Shown here: in pieces, positions 17,061 to 27,622 of the stretch
Layout of the letters: every line of letters begins with the position of its first letter
Position numbering within the stretch: the first letter of the stretch is position 1
Source: an uncultured Gammaproteobacteria bacterium
Lineage (GTDB): Bacteria > Pseudomonadota > Gammaproteobacteria > Pseudomonadales > Pseudohongiellaceae
Reading direction: 5' to 3'
Assembly: GCA_913061515.1 (NCBI GenBank)
Contig: CAJXSF010000015.1
Span: 1-62,925, forward strand
DNA: 62,925 nt
Program-made: the position numbers and the translations under genes
The notes under the pieces: generated by a model
What the model was told of the DNA's origin: nothing
The model's database searches: none
What the model saw: only the letters and a program-made list of their open reading frames with translations

Positions 17061-19508
17061 ATGACCTTATCCCATATTTTTATCTCTAAGAAACAACCAC
17101 TTGCACTGGCTTGCAGTCTTTTCGCCATGCACTTGAGCGCTCCAAGCGCCTTTGCACAAGACAACGAGGCTATCGATACTATCGTCGTCACTGGCAGCCG
17201 CAGTCTTGAACGATCAATTCTAGAATCGCCAGTCCCTATTGACACTTTTAGCGCTCAAGAAGTGATGGAGTCAGGCGCGTTTGCTGGTGAACTAGGAGAG
17301 GCACTTGCAACACTAGTGCCTTCCTTTAATTTTCTAAGACAGTCGAACTCTGGCACATCAGATCACGTTAGAGCAGGCCAATTGCGGGGCATGAGCCCCG
17401 ACCAAATGCTAGTGCTGATCAATGGCAAGCGTCGACATTCATCGGCAGTTGTGAACAGTGAAACAAAAATTGGCCGAGGGACTGCAGCGGTAGATTTCAA
17501 CACTATTCCCTTGAACGCTATCAATCATATCGAAGTCCTAAGAGATGGAGCCGGTGCTCAATATGGCTCGGATGCGATCGCCGGAGTCGTCAATCTTATT
17601 CTCGACAGAGAGTCCGTTCGCCCGGAGCTCAATATTAGTTATGGGGCCCATAGCACTGACTTCGACGCCATCGACGAGCGAATTACTGATGGCCAGACCT
17701 TCTTAATCGATGGCACCACAGGCTTGGACATCGGCCGCAATGGCTTTCTCAATGCAGGGTTTGATCTGAAACAGCGCAAGCCCACCAACCGTGCAGGCTT
17801 CGATCAACTGCCATTTTTCTACCCCGCGACGCCAGCCAATTTAGCCGTGCAAGGTCAGCGCAATTACGCCAAAGGCGACCCTGCGGTGCAAGATGCCAAT
17901 GTGTGGTTTAACGCTGAGCAAACACTTGCTTCGAATATTCTTTATGCATTCGCGACATTAGGAAGGCGAGATACAGAGGGAGCGACTTTTTTCCGTTACC
18001 CTGATGAATCGCGCAATATTGCAAGCATCTACCCAAATGGTTATTTGCCGATCACTCTCGGCGAGAATCGCGACCATAGCTTAACGATGGGGATAAGCAG
18101 TCGCCTACAACAATGGACACTGGATAACAGTGCAACGATTGGCGGCAACCGTTTTTCCTATGGCGCCAAAAACTCTTTGAATGCCTCCTTAGGCAGCGCA
18201 AGCCCTACACGATTCGATTCAGGTGAATACGCACTCGATCAATTAACAGTAAACTCGGATATTTCCCGCGTCGATCCTTACGACACAGCACTGGGGACTC
18301 TGTTCGTTGCCGCGGGGCTCGAATACCGCAAAGAGCGTTTTCAAACCAAGCTAGGCGACGCAAGCTCTTGGCAGGCCGGAACCTTTAATGGTGACATTGG
18401 TGCACAGGGCGCCATCGGTTTAACCCCTAGTGATATCAGCAAAGAGCAGCGCGAAGTTTACAGCACGTATATCAATATTGCTGACCAAATCAATGATCGC
18501 CTTTTAGTAGATGCCGCCGCACGCTTTGAACACTACAGTGATTTCGGAGACGAACTCACAGGCAAAGCAAGTTTCTTCTTTGAACTAACTTCCGATTTCG
18601 GGTTACGGGGTGCCATCTCTAATAGCTTACGAGCTCCGTCGTTAAGCCAGATTGGCTTTTCAGACCGCAGCACCAATTTTGGCGACAATCGTAGCCTAGT
18701 AAACACGGTGACACTGCGCGTCGCAAACCCAGTCGCACTATCCCTTGGCGCACAAGCCTTGAAACCTGAAACGTCTTTCAATGAAAGTGTCGGCCTCACT
18801 GGGCAAGTAGGAAATAGCGTTTCGTTCACTCTCGATGCATTTCGCATAGAAGTCGATGATCGAATCACTTTATCGGACCGCTTGTTTGGCCAGGCGTTGG
18901 TCGACTACGTCTCAGCCCAACCAGCCGGGGCGGGCATCGAGTCGGTGCGCTTCTTTACCAATGCAATCGATACCAAAACTACGGGCATAGATTTCACGAT
19001 GACCCATGAGCGTCCGCTACTCTCCGGTGAGCTAGAGCTCACATTTGGGTATAGCTATGCCAAAACGACGATTGAAAATATAGCGCAAACCCCTACCCAG
19101 CTCAGTAATCTTGACAGCAACTTTTTGCTAATTGGGGTCGAAGAGATCAACACTATCGAAGAGTCTGCCCCTCGAGAGAAAGCGAGCCTACTTAGCAAAT
19201 GGAGCAGACGAGACTTCAGTTTAATCAACCGCATTCACTATTTCGGTAGTGTTGTACGCGTCTTTAATTTTGGAGGTGGTTTTGAGCCTCGCCAACGCTA
19301 TGGCTCGGAATATTCTATCGACCTAGAAGGCAACTGGCAGATCAATGACACAGTGACTGTCACCTTTGGCGTGAACAACTTATTGGATGAGTACGCCGAC
19401 CTTTCCAGTGCCGATATCAACTATTTTGGCAACCTACCCCATGACGTGTTGTCGCCGGTAGGAGATAGTGGGCGATATTTTTATACCAGCATGAATATGC
19501 GTTTCTAA
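17061..19508 (+). CDS. TonB-dependent outer-membrane receptor
   Basis: An 815-residue outer-membrane protein with a signal peptide ending at AFAQ, a TonB box (DTIVVTGSR, ~40-48), a plug domain with LRGMSPDQMLVLINGKRR and IEVLRDGAGAQYGSDAIAGVVNLI, and a 22-strand-type barrel ending in FYTSMNMRF with the C-terminal Phe used by BAM. The family takes up siderophores, vitamin B12, or oligosaccharides, powered by TonB-ExbBD. No N-terminal signalling extension is present, so it is not a FecA-type transducer. It lies 72 bases after the anti-sigma gene. The substrate is not predictable. Confidence 0.93.
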   Translation: MTLSHIFISKKQPLALACSLFAMHLSAPSAFAQDNEAIDTIVVTGSRSLERSILESPVPIDTFSAQEVMESGAFAGELGEALATLVPSFNFLRQSNSGTSDHVRAGQLRGMSPDQMLVLINGKRRHSSAVVNSETKIGRGTAAVDFNTIPLNAINHIEVLRDGAGAQYGSDAIAGVVNLILDRESVRPELNISYGAHSTDFDAIDERITDGQTFLIDGTTGLDIGRNGFLNAGFDLKQRKPTNRAGFDQLPFFYPATPANLAVQGQRNYAKGDPAVQDANVWFNAEQTLASNILYAFATLGRRDTEGATFFRYPDESRNIASIYPNGYLPITLGENRDHSLTMGISSRLQQWTLDNSATIGGNRFSYGAKNSLNASLGSASPTRFDSGEYALDQLTVNSDISRVDPYDTALGTLFVAAGLEYRKERFQTKLGDASSWQAGTFNGDIGAQGAIGLTPSDISKEQREVYSTYINIADQINDRLLVDAAARFEHYSDFGDELTGKASFFFELTSDFGLRGAISNSLRAPSLSQIGFSDRSTNFGDNRSLVNTVTLRVANPVALSLGAQALKPETSFNESVGLTGQVGNSVSFTLDAFRIEVDDRITLSDRLFGQALVDYVSAQPAGAGIESVRFFTNAIDTKTTGIDFTMTHERPLLSGELELTFGYSYAKTTIENIAQTPTQLSNLDSNFLLIGVEEINTIEESAPREKASLLSKWSRRDFSLINRIHYFGSVVRVFNFGGGFEPRQRYGSEYSIDLEGNWQINDTVTVTFGVNNLLDEYADLSSADINYFGNLPHDVLSPVGDSGRYFYTSMNMRF

Positions 19509-19518
19509 GAAGCTGTAA

Positions 19519-19555
19519 GCAAGCCATGGCGATATCTCAATCGCCATGGCATTGC
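19519..19555. terminator. Stem-loop between converging genes
   Basis: An 11-bp perfect stem (19523-19533 with 19540-19550, GCCATGGCGAT) and a six-base loop, extended by GCAA/TTGC. It lies between the converging TonB receptor and the DUF5916 pseudogene. There is no T tract on either side, so it may be a weak or factor-assisted bidirectional terminator, or an RNA-stabilising hairpin. Confidence 0.45.
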
Positions 19556-19569
19556 TCAGTAGTGCCAAG

Positions 19570-21959
19570 TTAGGATCCGAAACGGTATCGCAGTTTGACA
19601 ACCAGCGTATCGACGATCGGCTCTTCCCACGCCTCTACTAGCAAATTTCCATAATCATAAAATTGAGAACCCGGCAGATTAGAACCGCGCGTGTAAACGA
19701 CAAACAAGTCTGACAGCGGCGCGATTTCCCAACGGTAGCGCGCCTGAAATGTCATGCGACTAATGACGAAGTCATCCGCGGTCACTGTCGGCTTGTCTAC
19801 GACTTTCAACATCTCCAAGTCATTCGGGTTAACTGCAAGAAAGCGGTCTTCGAATGCTTTCAGTCCTGTCCATTGCATACTGAATCGCAGCTGCTGCTTT
19901 GCCGACAAAAAATAATCCATCGTCAATTTTGGCGCCCACTGGGTAGCTTCAAAACTCGTGTAATTACCGGCACCTTTGTAGACCAATAGCGCTTCGCGAT
20001 CTGTATAGCTTACATCAAACAACAAAGAGAAATTGTCAATCGGGCGATAAGTTAGACCGGTCTATACCGTTAATGATTTTGAGCCTAGATCTTCTTGCCC
20101 TGCGTTAATTCCAAACTCAGGCGAGAGCTTCTTGCTTGGATCATCTGCCCAACTAAAGTTGACAGCCCAACGCTCTGGAATTCTGAAATCACCAGTTCCA
20201 CGCCCAAGACGGTCATCAATACGAGGTGGGTAATAACGCACGCTAGTGCTAAAAGAGCTGTTATTCAAATAGGTGTATTTCCGATTCAGAAATAGCGCTA
20301 GGCGCGTTGCCTGCCCCGAGGTATTCCACTGATTAGTCACATTAACGCTATCGCTTAGAGTTCGTAGCCCTTCCACATTCGAACGATCGAGATTAAATGT
20401 ATAATCCGCCTGTACGAAGTCATTGCGGCTTGCAAACCCTAGGTCGTTTAACTCCAATGTGTCATCTAAATAGCCTAATGAAACACTGTGTTGACGTCCG
20501 CGTTCTGGTTGATAGTTAATATTCGCGAACGCCCCTGCACCCGTCACATCGTTTACATTACTGTGCAATAACTGCGCATCCACTGCCCATTGCGTATCGG
20601 CAGAGAAATAATGCAAATCAACACCGTTGACAACGGCGTCCACATCAGAATGTGAGACGTCTGTCCCCATCCAACCGATCGAACGACGACCACCGTTTGC
20701 GGTGTCTTCATAAACGAGCCTGCCAACAGAGAAATCACGGCCTTCACTATTTAGCGTAACACGCTCGCCAAGTGCGTTTTTTCCGCGGACCTGCATATCA
20801 TCCTCAGAAGCAAACAGTGTCCCATAGCGCCAATTTCCGCTCTGCCCTGTAAACTTCACTGCCCCCAACAGATCGCTTGGTTGACTGCGATCAGTCGGCA
20901 CCACATCAACACCAGCAGGAATAGAAAGGCGTGGGGCACTGCCTATACGACGAGTGTAAAGCATCGTAGTCGGGCCGCTGGGGCCGCTGCTAGAGCGCGC
21001 TCGCGGAGACGTGATGAATACGTCTTGCCCTTCTAGAAAGAAAGAGCGCTTTTCGGAAAAGAACACTTCAAAAGCGGTGAGATTCACAACTACGTCATCG
21101 GATTCCACATTGCCGAAATCTGGATTCAAACTCGCCGACACTTGCGTATTGGATGAAGGACGCCAAAAGACTTCCGCGCCCGCGCGCATTTCTGACTCAT
21201 TACGAATGCTATCGTGGGTCGCCGAAACAAAAGGGTAGTAAGTGATCTGACGGCGAGGCTCGATGTCGTTTAGTTCATATAGATCGAACGACGATAGGAA
21301 CTGCGAACCAGTCCCAGGCAAGGCTGGAGAGGACCAGGTCTCGCCGGTAGCACCAATCTGACGCTCTGTGTATAGACCAATAGTGCGCGTTTCTCCGTTA
21401 GCTTGTGGCAGGGCCATCATCGACCAAGGTATGAACATCTCTGCTATCCAACCGCCTTCCACAACGGAAGCTTTGCCATCCCATGCACCGTCCCACTGAA
21501 CATTGTACTGGCGCTCAGGCAAAATAGTGATGTCATTCATTGACCCTCATGCCGTACCCGTACAGGCCCTCGCCTGTAGGGTCGATCATCAGTACAAAAC
21601 CATCGCGCACAATCTGGCGATCTCGAGAAGTCATGCGCGCCACTATCGTCCCTTCTGGTTGATAGTTCATCACACCCACAAATGCCACGCTCGGTATAGA
21701 ATATGCGCGTGTGCGTCTCATAGCTCGCAGGCACCAAGGTGTCAGGAGTAATCACTCGCATTCCGTCGAAATAAGGCACCTGCTCCCAAACTGCCTCATC
21801 TAGCCTGCCATCAAGCGTAAAATCGATGCTGTTCTCGTCTATTTGAGTCAGCTTAAGTACAGACTCTTGAGCGTTCAACGACGCACTGCCTATGGTAACG
21901 ATGAAAATTAGCGCAAGAAAAAGCGCGCCACGGTGCAGGCTCTGGGAAATGAGGCTCAT
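19570..21959 (-). pseudogene. Broken DUF5916-type outer-membrane protein (tandem copy)
   Basis: A decayed sister of the intact gene at 22076-24484. Aligning the two shows three separate lesions. Two bases are lost near 21693, just after the residues FYTERG, which shifts the frame. About 14 bases are lost near 21543, removing the LGGS stretch and shifting again. An in-frame TAG lies at 20062-20064, where the intact copy reads SSLGLSY; the frame continues cleanly beyond it as TGLTYRPIDNFS. Apart from these the copy keeps the signal peptide, the N-terminal sugar-binding-like domain (LDGRLDEAVWEQ) and the barrel, and is clearly similar throughout. Its loss is probably recent. The three open pieces should not be annotated as separate proteins. 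Confidence 0.9.
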
Positions 21960-21964
21960 TAGGG

Positions 21965-22025
21965 AAATCTCTCAACTGAATACTGGCAAAATAAAAGGGC
22001 TGCAATATACGCTATTGAGAGATTT
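21965..22025. repeat. Inverted repeat upstream of the DUF5916 pseudogene
   Basis: An 11-base perfect inverted repeat, AAATCTCTCAA at 21965-21975 and TTGAGAGATTT at 22015-22025, with 39 bases between the arms. It lies between the pseudogene start and the stop of the intact copy, and a run of T follows the right arm on the plus strand. It could be an operator or a long-loop hairpin; function unknown. Confidence 0.4.
22001..22010 (-). promoter_or_regulatory. Promoter-like decamer shared by the two DUF5916 genes (copy 1)
   Basis: GTATATTGCA on the minus strand, 41 bases ahead of the pseudogene start. The identical decamer stands ahead of the intact copy. TATATT could be a -10 element. No good -35 hexamer is visible in either place. 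Confidence 0.35.
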
Positions 22026-22075
22026 TTTTCCTAAATCGAGACAATTAGTTGCATCTTGACCGCTAGATCAATCGA

Positions 22076-24484
22076 TTATGAGCCGAATCGATAACGCAAT
22101 TTTACTACTAGCACATCGACAATCGGCTCCTCCCATGCTTCGACAAGCAAGCCGGAATAATCATCAAACATGCTACCTGGCACATTACCACCACGAGTAT
22201 ACACAACGAATAGATCTGACAATGGCGCGATCTCCCATCGATATCGCGCCTGAAAAGTCATTCTAGAAATAGTGAAATCATCAGGCGTAGCATTAGCTTT
22301 ACTGACGCGGGTTAAATACTCAAGCGCATTGGGGTTGGACTGATAGAAACGATCCTCATAAGCCTTAAGGCCCGTCCACTGCATACTAAAGCGCAACTGT
22401 TGTTTAGCAGTAACGAAATAGTCCATTGTCACCTTAGGGGACCACTGGGTTGCCTCGAAGCTGGTGAATCTGCCGTTACCTTTGTGGACGAGCAATGACT
22501 CGCGATCGACGTAACTGACATCAAAATTGAGAGAGAAAGTGTCAATAGGCCTGTAACTCAGGCCAAGAGAGCTTGTCAGTATTGAAGGCCCTAAATCCTC
22601 TTGGCTGCCATTGATGCTTGCCCCATAAGCGAGCACTTGCGACGGGTCGCTGCTCCATTCAAACGAGAGCCCCATGCGCTCGGGAATTCGATACGTTCCA
22701 GTCCCTCGGCCTAAGCGATCGTCGACCCGTGGTGGGAAGTAACGCAGCGTCGTGGTGAAGGCACTATTGTTAAGATACACATAGCCGCGGCTAAGAAACA
22801 CAGCCAAGCGCGTCGGCTGCCCATCGGTATTCCATTGATTCGTTACGCTTACACTATCGCGCATTGAGCGCAAGCCTTCGATATTGGAGCGATCAAGGCT
22901 AAAAGAATAGTCAGCTGCCACAAAATCATTGCGACTAAGAAAGCCAAGGTCGTTAATATCGAGGGTGTCATCAAGGTAGGACAAACTAAGACTATGTTGA
23001 CGCCCTTGCTGTGGCTGATAATTCACATTCGCGAACGCGCCAGCCCCAGTGATATCGTTAACATCGCTGTGTAACAACTGCCCATCCAGAGCCCAGCGCG
23101 TGTCGGATGAAAAATAGTGTAAATCGACCCCATTGACGATGGCGTCGACATTCTCATGGGCAACATTCGTGCCCATCCAGCCAATTGATCGGCGCCCTCC
23201 ACGCGAAGTGTCCTCGTAAAGCAGTCTAGCGACACTAAAGTCACGACCCTGCGCTGCAATATTCACTCTATTGCCCTGCGCATCAGTTCCTCTAATCTCA
23301 GACTCATCTTCAGCGGCGAACAATGTTCCATAGCGCCAGTTCCCACTCTGCCCTGTTAATTTGACTGCGCCAAGCAGATCCGTGGGCCTGCTTAAATCGG
23401 TGGGCACCACCCGCACATCGTCAGGCACCGAGTACAGAGCAGCACTCCCAATGCGACGCGTATTGAGCATCGTCATTGGGCCAATGGGACCATTACCACC
23501 ACGAGCTCTTGGCGAAGTGATAAATACATCCTGCCCTTCTAAAAAGAATGAACGTTTTTCTTCAAAGAAGATTTCGAAGGCAGTGAGGTTAACTACTACA
23601 TCGTCCGACTCAACATTGCCGAAGTCAGGGTTCAAACTAGCAGACACCTGTGTATTAGAAGACGGTCTCCAAAACACTTCCGCACCAGCGCGCAACTCGT
23701 TGTCGTTGCTAATGCTATCACTGGTTGCCGACACATAAGGGTAATAAGTGATCTGGCGCCTTGACTCAATATTCTGCAATTCAACCTTATGAAAGGCTGA
23801 AAGAAATTGTGGCACCGTTGTCGGCAAGCCCGGAAACGACCAGGTCTCACTTGTCGCGCCTATTTGGCGTTCTGTATAGACCCCCATACGGCGTGTCTCG
23901 CCTGAGACAGCAGGCAGGGCCATCATCGACCAAGGCACAAACATTTCGGCAACCCATCCCCCTTCCACGACACTGGTCACAGCGTTCCAGGATCCATCCC
24001 ATTGCAAATTTAATTGCCGTTCAGGCAGGATAGTCGCATCAGTCATCGAGCCACCAAGATTGATGCGCATCATGTACCCGTATAGGCCATCACCGGAGGG
24101 GTCGATCATGAACACAAAGCCATCTCGCTCTAAACGGGTATCTCGGGAGGTCATTCTGGCGACGATCGTATCGGCAGGCTGGTAGTTCATGACCCCAACA
24201 TAAATACCACGCTCCGTATAAAATATCTTGGTATGGGTATCGTAAGCCGTCTCGGCCAAGGTGTCGGGAATCACTACACGCATTCCATCAATATAGGGAA
24301 CGTTTTGCCAAATTGCCTCGTCGAGTTTGCCGTCAAGACTGATGTTTGCAGCCTCTTCATCGAGCTGGGTTAGTTGTGGTAAGACGTCCTGAGCTAGCAA
24401 TGAGCCATTCAAACCCCAACTAGCTAGAAGAAATATAAGCAATCGAGACAGACATCGGCGCAGCAGGTAGAGATTATTATTCAT
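22076..24484 (-). CDS. DUF5916-type outer-membrane protein with CBM9-like domain
   Basis: An 802-residue protein with a signal peptide ending at LLAQ. The N-terminal domain (~45-240) begins SLDGKLDEAIWQNVPYIDG, the pattern of a carbohydrate-binding family 9 like module. The rest is a DUF5916 barrel ending in VVKLRYRFGS, with the recurring LNPDFGNVESDD and EKRSFFLEGQDVF core. Such proteins sit in the outer membrane of marine Gammaproteobacteria and Bacteroidetes, often near proteases or TonB receptors; no reaction is established. It has a broken tandem sister directly downstream and a more distant relative at 50695-52983. It diverges from the photolyase gene. Confidence 0.86.
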   Translation of the reverse strand: MNNNLYLLRRCLSRLLIFLLASWGLNGSLLAQDVLPQLTQLDEEAANISLDGKLDEAIWQNVPYIDGMRVVIPDTLAETAYDTHTKIFYTERGIYVGVMNYQPADTIVARMTSRDTRLERDGFVFMIDPSGDGLYGYMMRINLGGSMTDATILPERQLNLQWDGSWNAVTSVVEGGWVAEMFVPWSMMALPAVSGETRRMGVYTERQIGATSETWSFPGLPTTVPQFLSAFHKVELQNIESRRQITYYPYVSATSDSISNDNELRAGAEVFWRPSSNTQVSASLNPDFGNVESDDVVVNLTAFEIFFEEKRSFFLEGQDVFITSPRARGGNGPIGPMTMLNTRRIGSAALYSVPDDVRVVPTDLSRPTDLLGAVKLTGQSGNWRYGTLFAAEDESEIRGTDAQGNRVNIAAQGRDFSVARLLYEDTSRGGRRSIGWMGTNVAHENVDAIVNGVDLHYFSSDTRWALDGQLLHSDVNDITGAGAFANVNYQPQQGRQHSLSLSYLDDTLDINDLGFLSRNDFVAADYSFSLDRSNIEGLRSMRDSVSVTNQWNTDGQPTRLAVFLSRGYVYLNNSAFTTTLRYFPPRVDDRLGRGTGTYRIPERMGLSFEWSSDPSQVLAYGASINGSQEDLGPSILTSSLGLSYRPIDTFSLNFDVSYVDRESLLVHKGNGRFTSFEATQWSPKVTMDYFVTAKQQLRFSMQWTGLKAYEDRFYQSNPNALEYLTRVSKANATPDDFTISRMTFQARYRWEIAPLSDLFVVYTRGGNVPGSMFDDYSGLLVEAWEEPIVDVLVVKLRYRFGS

Positions 24485-24535
24485 TAGTATTTTCTCGTTA
24501 TTATGGGCAATTCAGATCTTCGCGAGCCTAGCGCT

Positions 24536-24545
24536 TGCAATATAC
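24536..24545 (-). promoter_or_regulatory. Promoter-like decamer shared by the two DUF5916 genes (copy 2)
   Basis: The same minus-strand decamer (GTATATTGCA) as at 22001-22010, here 51 bases ahead of the intact gene. Surrounding bases differ between the two copies, so this short match may be a retained promoter element. Confidence 0.35.
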
Positions 24546-24682
24546 CTCATCCAAAGCGAGGATTCTGTCTAAAATTCAACTGCTTATACTCAAACCCTTA
24601 TTTTGAGTAATCTTTTCTGTTGCACTAGCCGTATACAGAGACAAAGATCACCCCTCAAGACATCAAGGACCGACTAATCCAA

Positions 24683-26122
24683 ATGCCTCGTTCAATTATG
24701 TGGTTCCGACAAGACTTGCGCCTAAGCGACAACCCCGCTCTAACGGCAGCAGTGGCGGCTAACGATACGCTAGCGGTCTATATTCTTGATGATATCAATA
24801 GCCAGGATTGGAAAATGGGTGCCGCCAGCCGCTGGTGGCTGCATCACTCCCTGCAAGCGCTCAATGACAGCCTCCAAGGCAACTTGCTTGTACTAGCCGG
24901 TGACCCACTGCAATTATTGCCACATTTAGCAGAGTCGGTAGGAGCAACACAGGTACATTGGAATCGTTGCTACGAACCATGGCGCATAGCCCGAGACAAA
25001 GCGCTGAAAGAGCATCTCAACGAAATGTCGATAGAGGTAACTAGCCACAAAGCCGCTCTGCTTTGGGAGCCTTGGGAGGTCAAAAAGAAAGACGGCACGC
25101 CTTACCAAGTTTTTACACCTTTTTACCGCAAGGGATGTTTGCAAGCAGCCACACCTGCCACACCAATTGCTGCACCAAAGCATATTGCTTGGTATCCAGA
25201 ACTCAAGCGCCACGATTTGGCAAAGGCGTTAGGCAAACAAGGCATCGATGCACTCGCATTACTACCTTCCATCCCGTGGGATAGAACTATGCAAGACACC
25301 TGGCAGATTGGTGAGCACGCCGCACAAAAACGCTTAGAATCCTTTCTAGAACAGGGGTTAGAAAACTATAAAGAAGGACGAAACTTTCCCGAGCGCAACA
25401 ATGTGTCGCGTCTCTCCCCGCATTTCCATTTTGGTGAAATCTCTCCACAACAAGCATGGATTGAGGCACAACGTGCGGGCCTTGAAGGGCAGTTCGATGA
25501 TGACCTAGATTGCTTTCAATCGGAAATCGGATGGCGCGAGTTTTCCAACTCACTCCTTTACTACAAGCCCGATCTACCAGTGGCAAACCTGCAGAAAAAA
25601 TTTGACCGTTTTCCTTGGGCAAACAACAAGACACACTTAGAAGCTTGGCAAAAAGGCATGACAGGCTACCCACTAGTCGATGCGGGAATGCGCGAACTAT
25701 GGCAGACCGGCTACATGCATAACCGAGTGCGAATGGTAGTGGGCTCTTTTCTTGTGAAAAACTTGCTAATGCATTGGCATCATGGAGAAGCATGGTTTTG
25801 GGATTGTTTAGTCGATGCAGACCTTGCTGCCAACAGTGCAAGCTGGCAATGGATTGCGGGTTGTGGAGCCGATGCAGCCCCTTATTTTCGCGTCTTCAAC
25901 CCTGTCACACAAAGCGAACGTTTCGATGCTAAAGCGACCTATATTCGCAAATACGTGCCAGAGATTGCCACACTGCCTAATAAATACATCCATAATCCAA
26001 GCGCCGCGCCCCAATATATTCTAGACGAGGCAGGCGTACAAATAGGCAAGGATTACCCGAAGGCGATAGTGGAATTAAAACGCTCGCGAGAGCGTGCGTT
26101 AGAGGCGTTCAAGTCCCTCTAA
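24683..26122 (+). CDS. phrB: Deoxyribodipyrimidine photolyase (cryptochrome/photolyase family)
   Basis: A 479-residue flavoenzyme that would split UV-induced cyclobutane pyrimidine dimers using light. The N-terminal antenna-binding domain starts MWFRQDLRLSDNPAL. The C-terminal FAD/DNA-binding domain has WREFSNSLLYYKP, PLVDAGMRELWQTGYMHNRVRM, and SASWQWIAGCGADAAPYFRVFNP; the tryptophan and Asn/Asp positions match class I CPD photolyases such as E. coli PhrB, and the length fits. A cryptochrome role is less likely because no C-terminal extension is present. It converges with trpE. Confidence 0.9.
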   Translation: MPRSIMWFRQDLRLSDNPALTAAVAANDTLAVYILDDINSQDWKMGAASRWWLHHSLQALNDSLQGNLLVLAGDPLQLLPHLAESVGATQVHWNRCYEPWRIARDKALKEHLNEMSIEVTSHKAALLWEPWEVKKKDGTPYQVFTPFYRKGCLQAATPATPIAAPKHIAWYPELKRHDLAKALGKQGIDALALLPSIPWDRTMQDTWQIGEHAAQKRLESFLEQGLENYKEGRNFPERNNVSRLSPHFHFGEISPQQAWIEAQRAGLEGQFDDDLDCFQSEIGWREFSNSLLYYKPDLPVANLQKKFDRFPWANNKTHLEAWQKGMTGYPLVDAGMRELWQTGYMHNRVRMVVGSFLVKNLLMHWHHGEAWFWDCLVDADLAANSASWQWIAGCGADAAPYFRVFNPVTQSERFDAKATYIRKYVPEIATLPNKYIHNPSAAPQYILDEAGVQIGKDYPKAIVELKRSRERALEAFKSL

Positions 26123-26125
26123 CGC
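26096..26125. terminator. Stem-loop at the converging phrB/trpE ends
   Basis: A 10-bp perfect stem (GCGTTAGAGG with CCTCTAACGC) and ten-base loop spanning the photolyase stop codon. A run of five T begins ten bases after it on the plus strand. It probably ends the photolyase transcript; the T run is further off than in a standard terminator. Confidence 0.45.
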
Positions 26126-26128
26126 GCT

Positions 26129-27607
26129 CTATAATTTTTGTAAACCTTGCTCGGCTAGCGCCACGGCTCGGAATATTGCTCGCGCCTTATTGATGGTTTC
26201 TTCCCATTCCAATTGTGGCACCGAGTCCGCTACTACGCCCGCGCCTGCCTCTACATAGAGTCGTTCGTTCTTAATGACAGCCGTGCGAATCGCGATTGCC
26301 ATATCGAGATTGCCATTCCAACCGAAATAGCCCATTGCACCACCATAGATGCCGCGCTTGACTGGTTCTAGTTCGTCAATGATCTCCATAGCTCGTACTT
26401 TCGGTGCCCCACTCAGGGTGCCAACTGGTAGAGTCGCTTTTAGAACATCCAAAGCATTTTTATCATCACTCATCGTGCTTTCGACAATCGAGGCGATATG
26501 CATGACGTGGGAGTAGCGTTCAACAAACATCTTGCGCGGCACTGTCACGCTGCCTGTTTTCGATACACGGCCCGAGTCGTTCCGACTAAGGTCAATCAAC
26601 ATAAGGTGCTCGGCGATTTCTTTTGCATCGGCGAGTAGCTCTTGCTCTAGCGCCAAGTCTTCCTCTTCAGTCTTGCCACGTTTGCGGGTGCCCGCCAAAG
26701 GGCGCACCGTAATCTTGCCATCTTCAACGCGTGCTAAAATCTCAGGCGATGCACTGACCACGTGGTGATCGCCCATGTTGAAAAACACCATATAAGGCGA
26801 CGGATTCATATATCGCAAAGCGCGATACACATTCATCGGATCGCCACTAAAAGGCACCGACATCCGCTGTGCGATCACAACCTGCATCACATCACCGGCA
26901 AGAATATACTCTTTGATACGTTCCACACCGCGTTCGAAATCGGGCTGCTTAAAGCGTGACTCGAAATCAGCCTCACTGACTTGCTTACCAAGCACTTGCT
27001 CTGGCACAGGCACGGGTGCACACAGTGCAAGCTCTAAAGTATCAAGACGTTTTTGGGCATCAGCATAAGCGTCAGCTTGTTGTGGGTCTGCGTTGACGAT
27101 CAATGACAGTGTGCCGCGCAAATTATCGAAGACAACGACTTCCTCTGACACCATCAATAAGATATCCGGCGTGCCGATGTCATCTTCGCCCGGTGCGGCG
27201 CCAAGACTTGGTTCCACATAGCGCACAGTATCGTAGCCAAAGTATCCAACCAAACCACCGCAGAAGCTTTGGCTGCCATCCATCGGCGCTACCTTATAGC
27301 GTGACTTGAACTCCTCGATAAAAACAAAGGGATCATCACACTCTAATTGCTCAACGACTTGGCCGTCAGTTTCTACCGTGATTTTCTCACCGACGACTCG
27401 CAAAACGGTGCGACATGGCAAACCAATGATCGAATAACGGCCCCATTTTTCACCGCCCTGCACAGACTCGAAAAAATAGGTGTGCAACCCCCGCCCTAAT
27501 TTGAGGTAGGTTGAAAGCGGTGTTTCCAAGTCAGCCAGTACTTGGCGTACTTGTGGAATACGGTTATAGCCTTGGGCGGCAAGCGCAGCAAATTCTTGGG
27601 CTGTCAT
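26129..27607 (-). CDS. trpE: Anthranilate synthase component I TrpE
   Basis: A 492-residue chorismate-utilising enzyme that, with the glutamine amidotransferase TrpG, converts chorismate to anthranilate, the first step to tryptophan. The N-terminal domain carries the feedback-site region ([10 protein letters not shown]). The catalytic domain has [69 protein letters not shown], and a C-terminal [11 protein letters not shown]. No trpG is in the window. It lies 15 bases after rpe, so both are one transcription unit; in Pseudomonas gph usually stands between them and is missing here. Confidence 0.95.
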   Translation of the reverse strand: MTAQEFAALAAQGYNRIPQVRQVLADLETPLSTYLKLGRGLHTYFFESVQGGEKWGRYSIIGLPCRTVLRVVGEKITVETDGQVVEQLECDDPFVFIEEFKSRYKVAPMDGSQSFCGGLVGYFGYDTVRYVEPSLGAAPGEDDIGTPDILLMVSEEVVVFDNLRGTLSLIVNADPQQADAYADAQKRLDTLELALCAPVPVPEQVLGKQVSEADFESRFKQPDFERGVERIKEYILAGDVMQVVIAQRMSVPFSGDPMNVYRALRYMNPSPYMVFFNMGDHHVVSASPEILARVEDGKITVRPLAGTRKRGKTEEEDLALEQELLADAKEIAEHLMLIDLSRNDSGRVSKTGSVTVPRKMFVERYSHVMHIASIVESTMSDDKNALDVLKATLPVGTLSGAPKVRAMEIIDELEPVKRGIYGGAMGYFGWNGNLDMAIAIRTAVIKNERLYVEAGAGVVADSVPQLEWEETINKARAIFRAVALAEQGLQKL

Positions 27608-27622
27608 AGCGTTGAAAAGACC

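Noticed and set aside
20062..20064. In-frame TAG as a recoded sense codon
   Set aside because: The same gene has two frame-shifting deletions and no pyrrolysine genes are seen, so simple decay is the better explanation.
25287..25841. 184-codon open frame on the minus strand
   Set aside because: Antisense to the conserved FAD domain of the photolyase.
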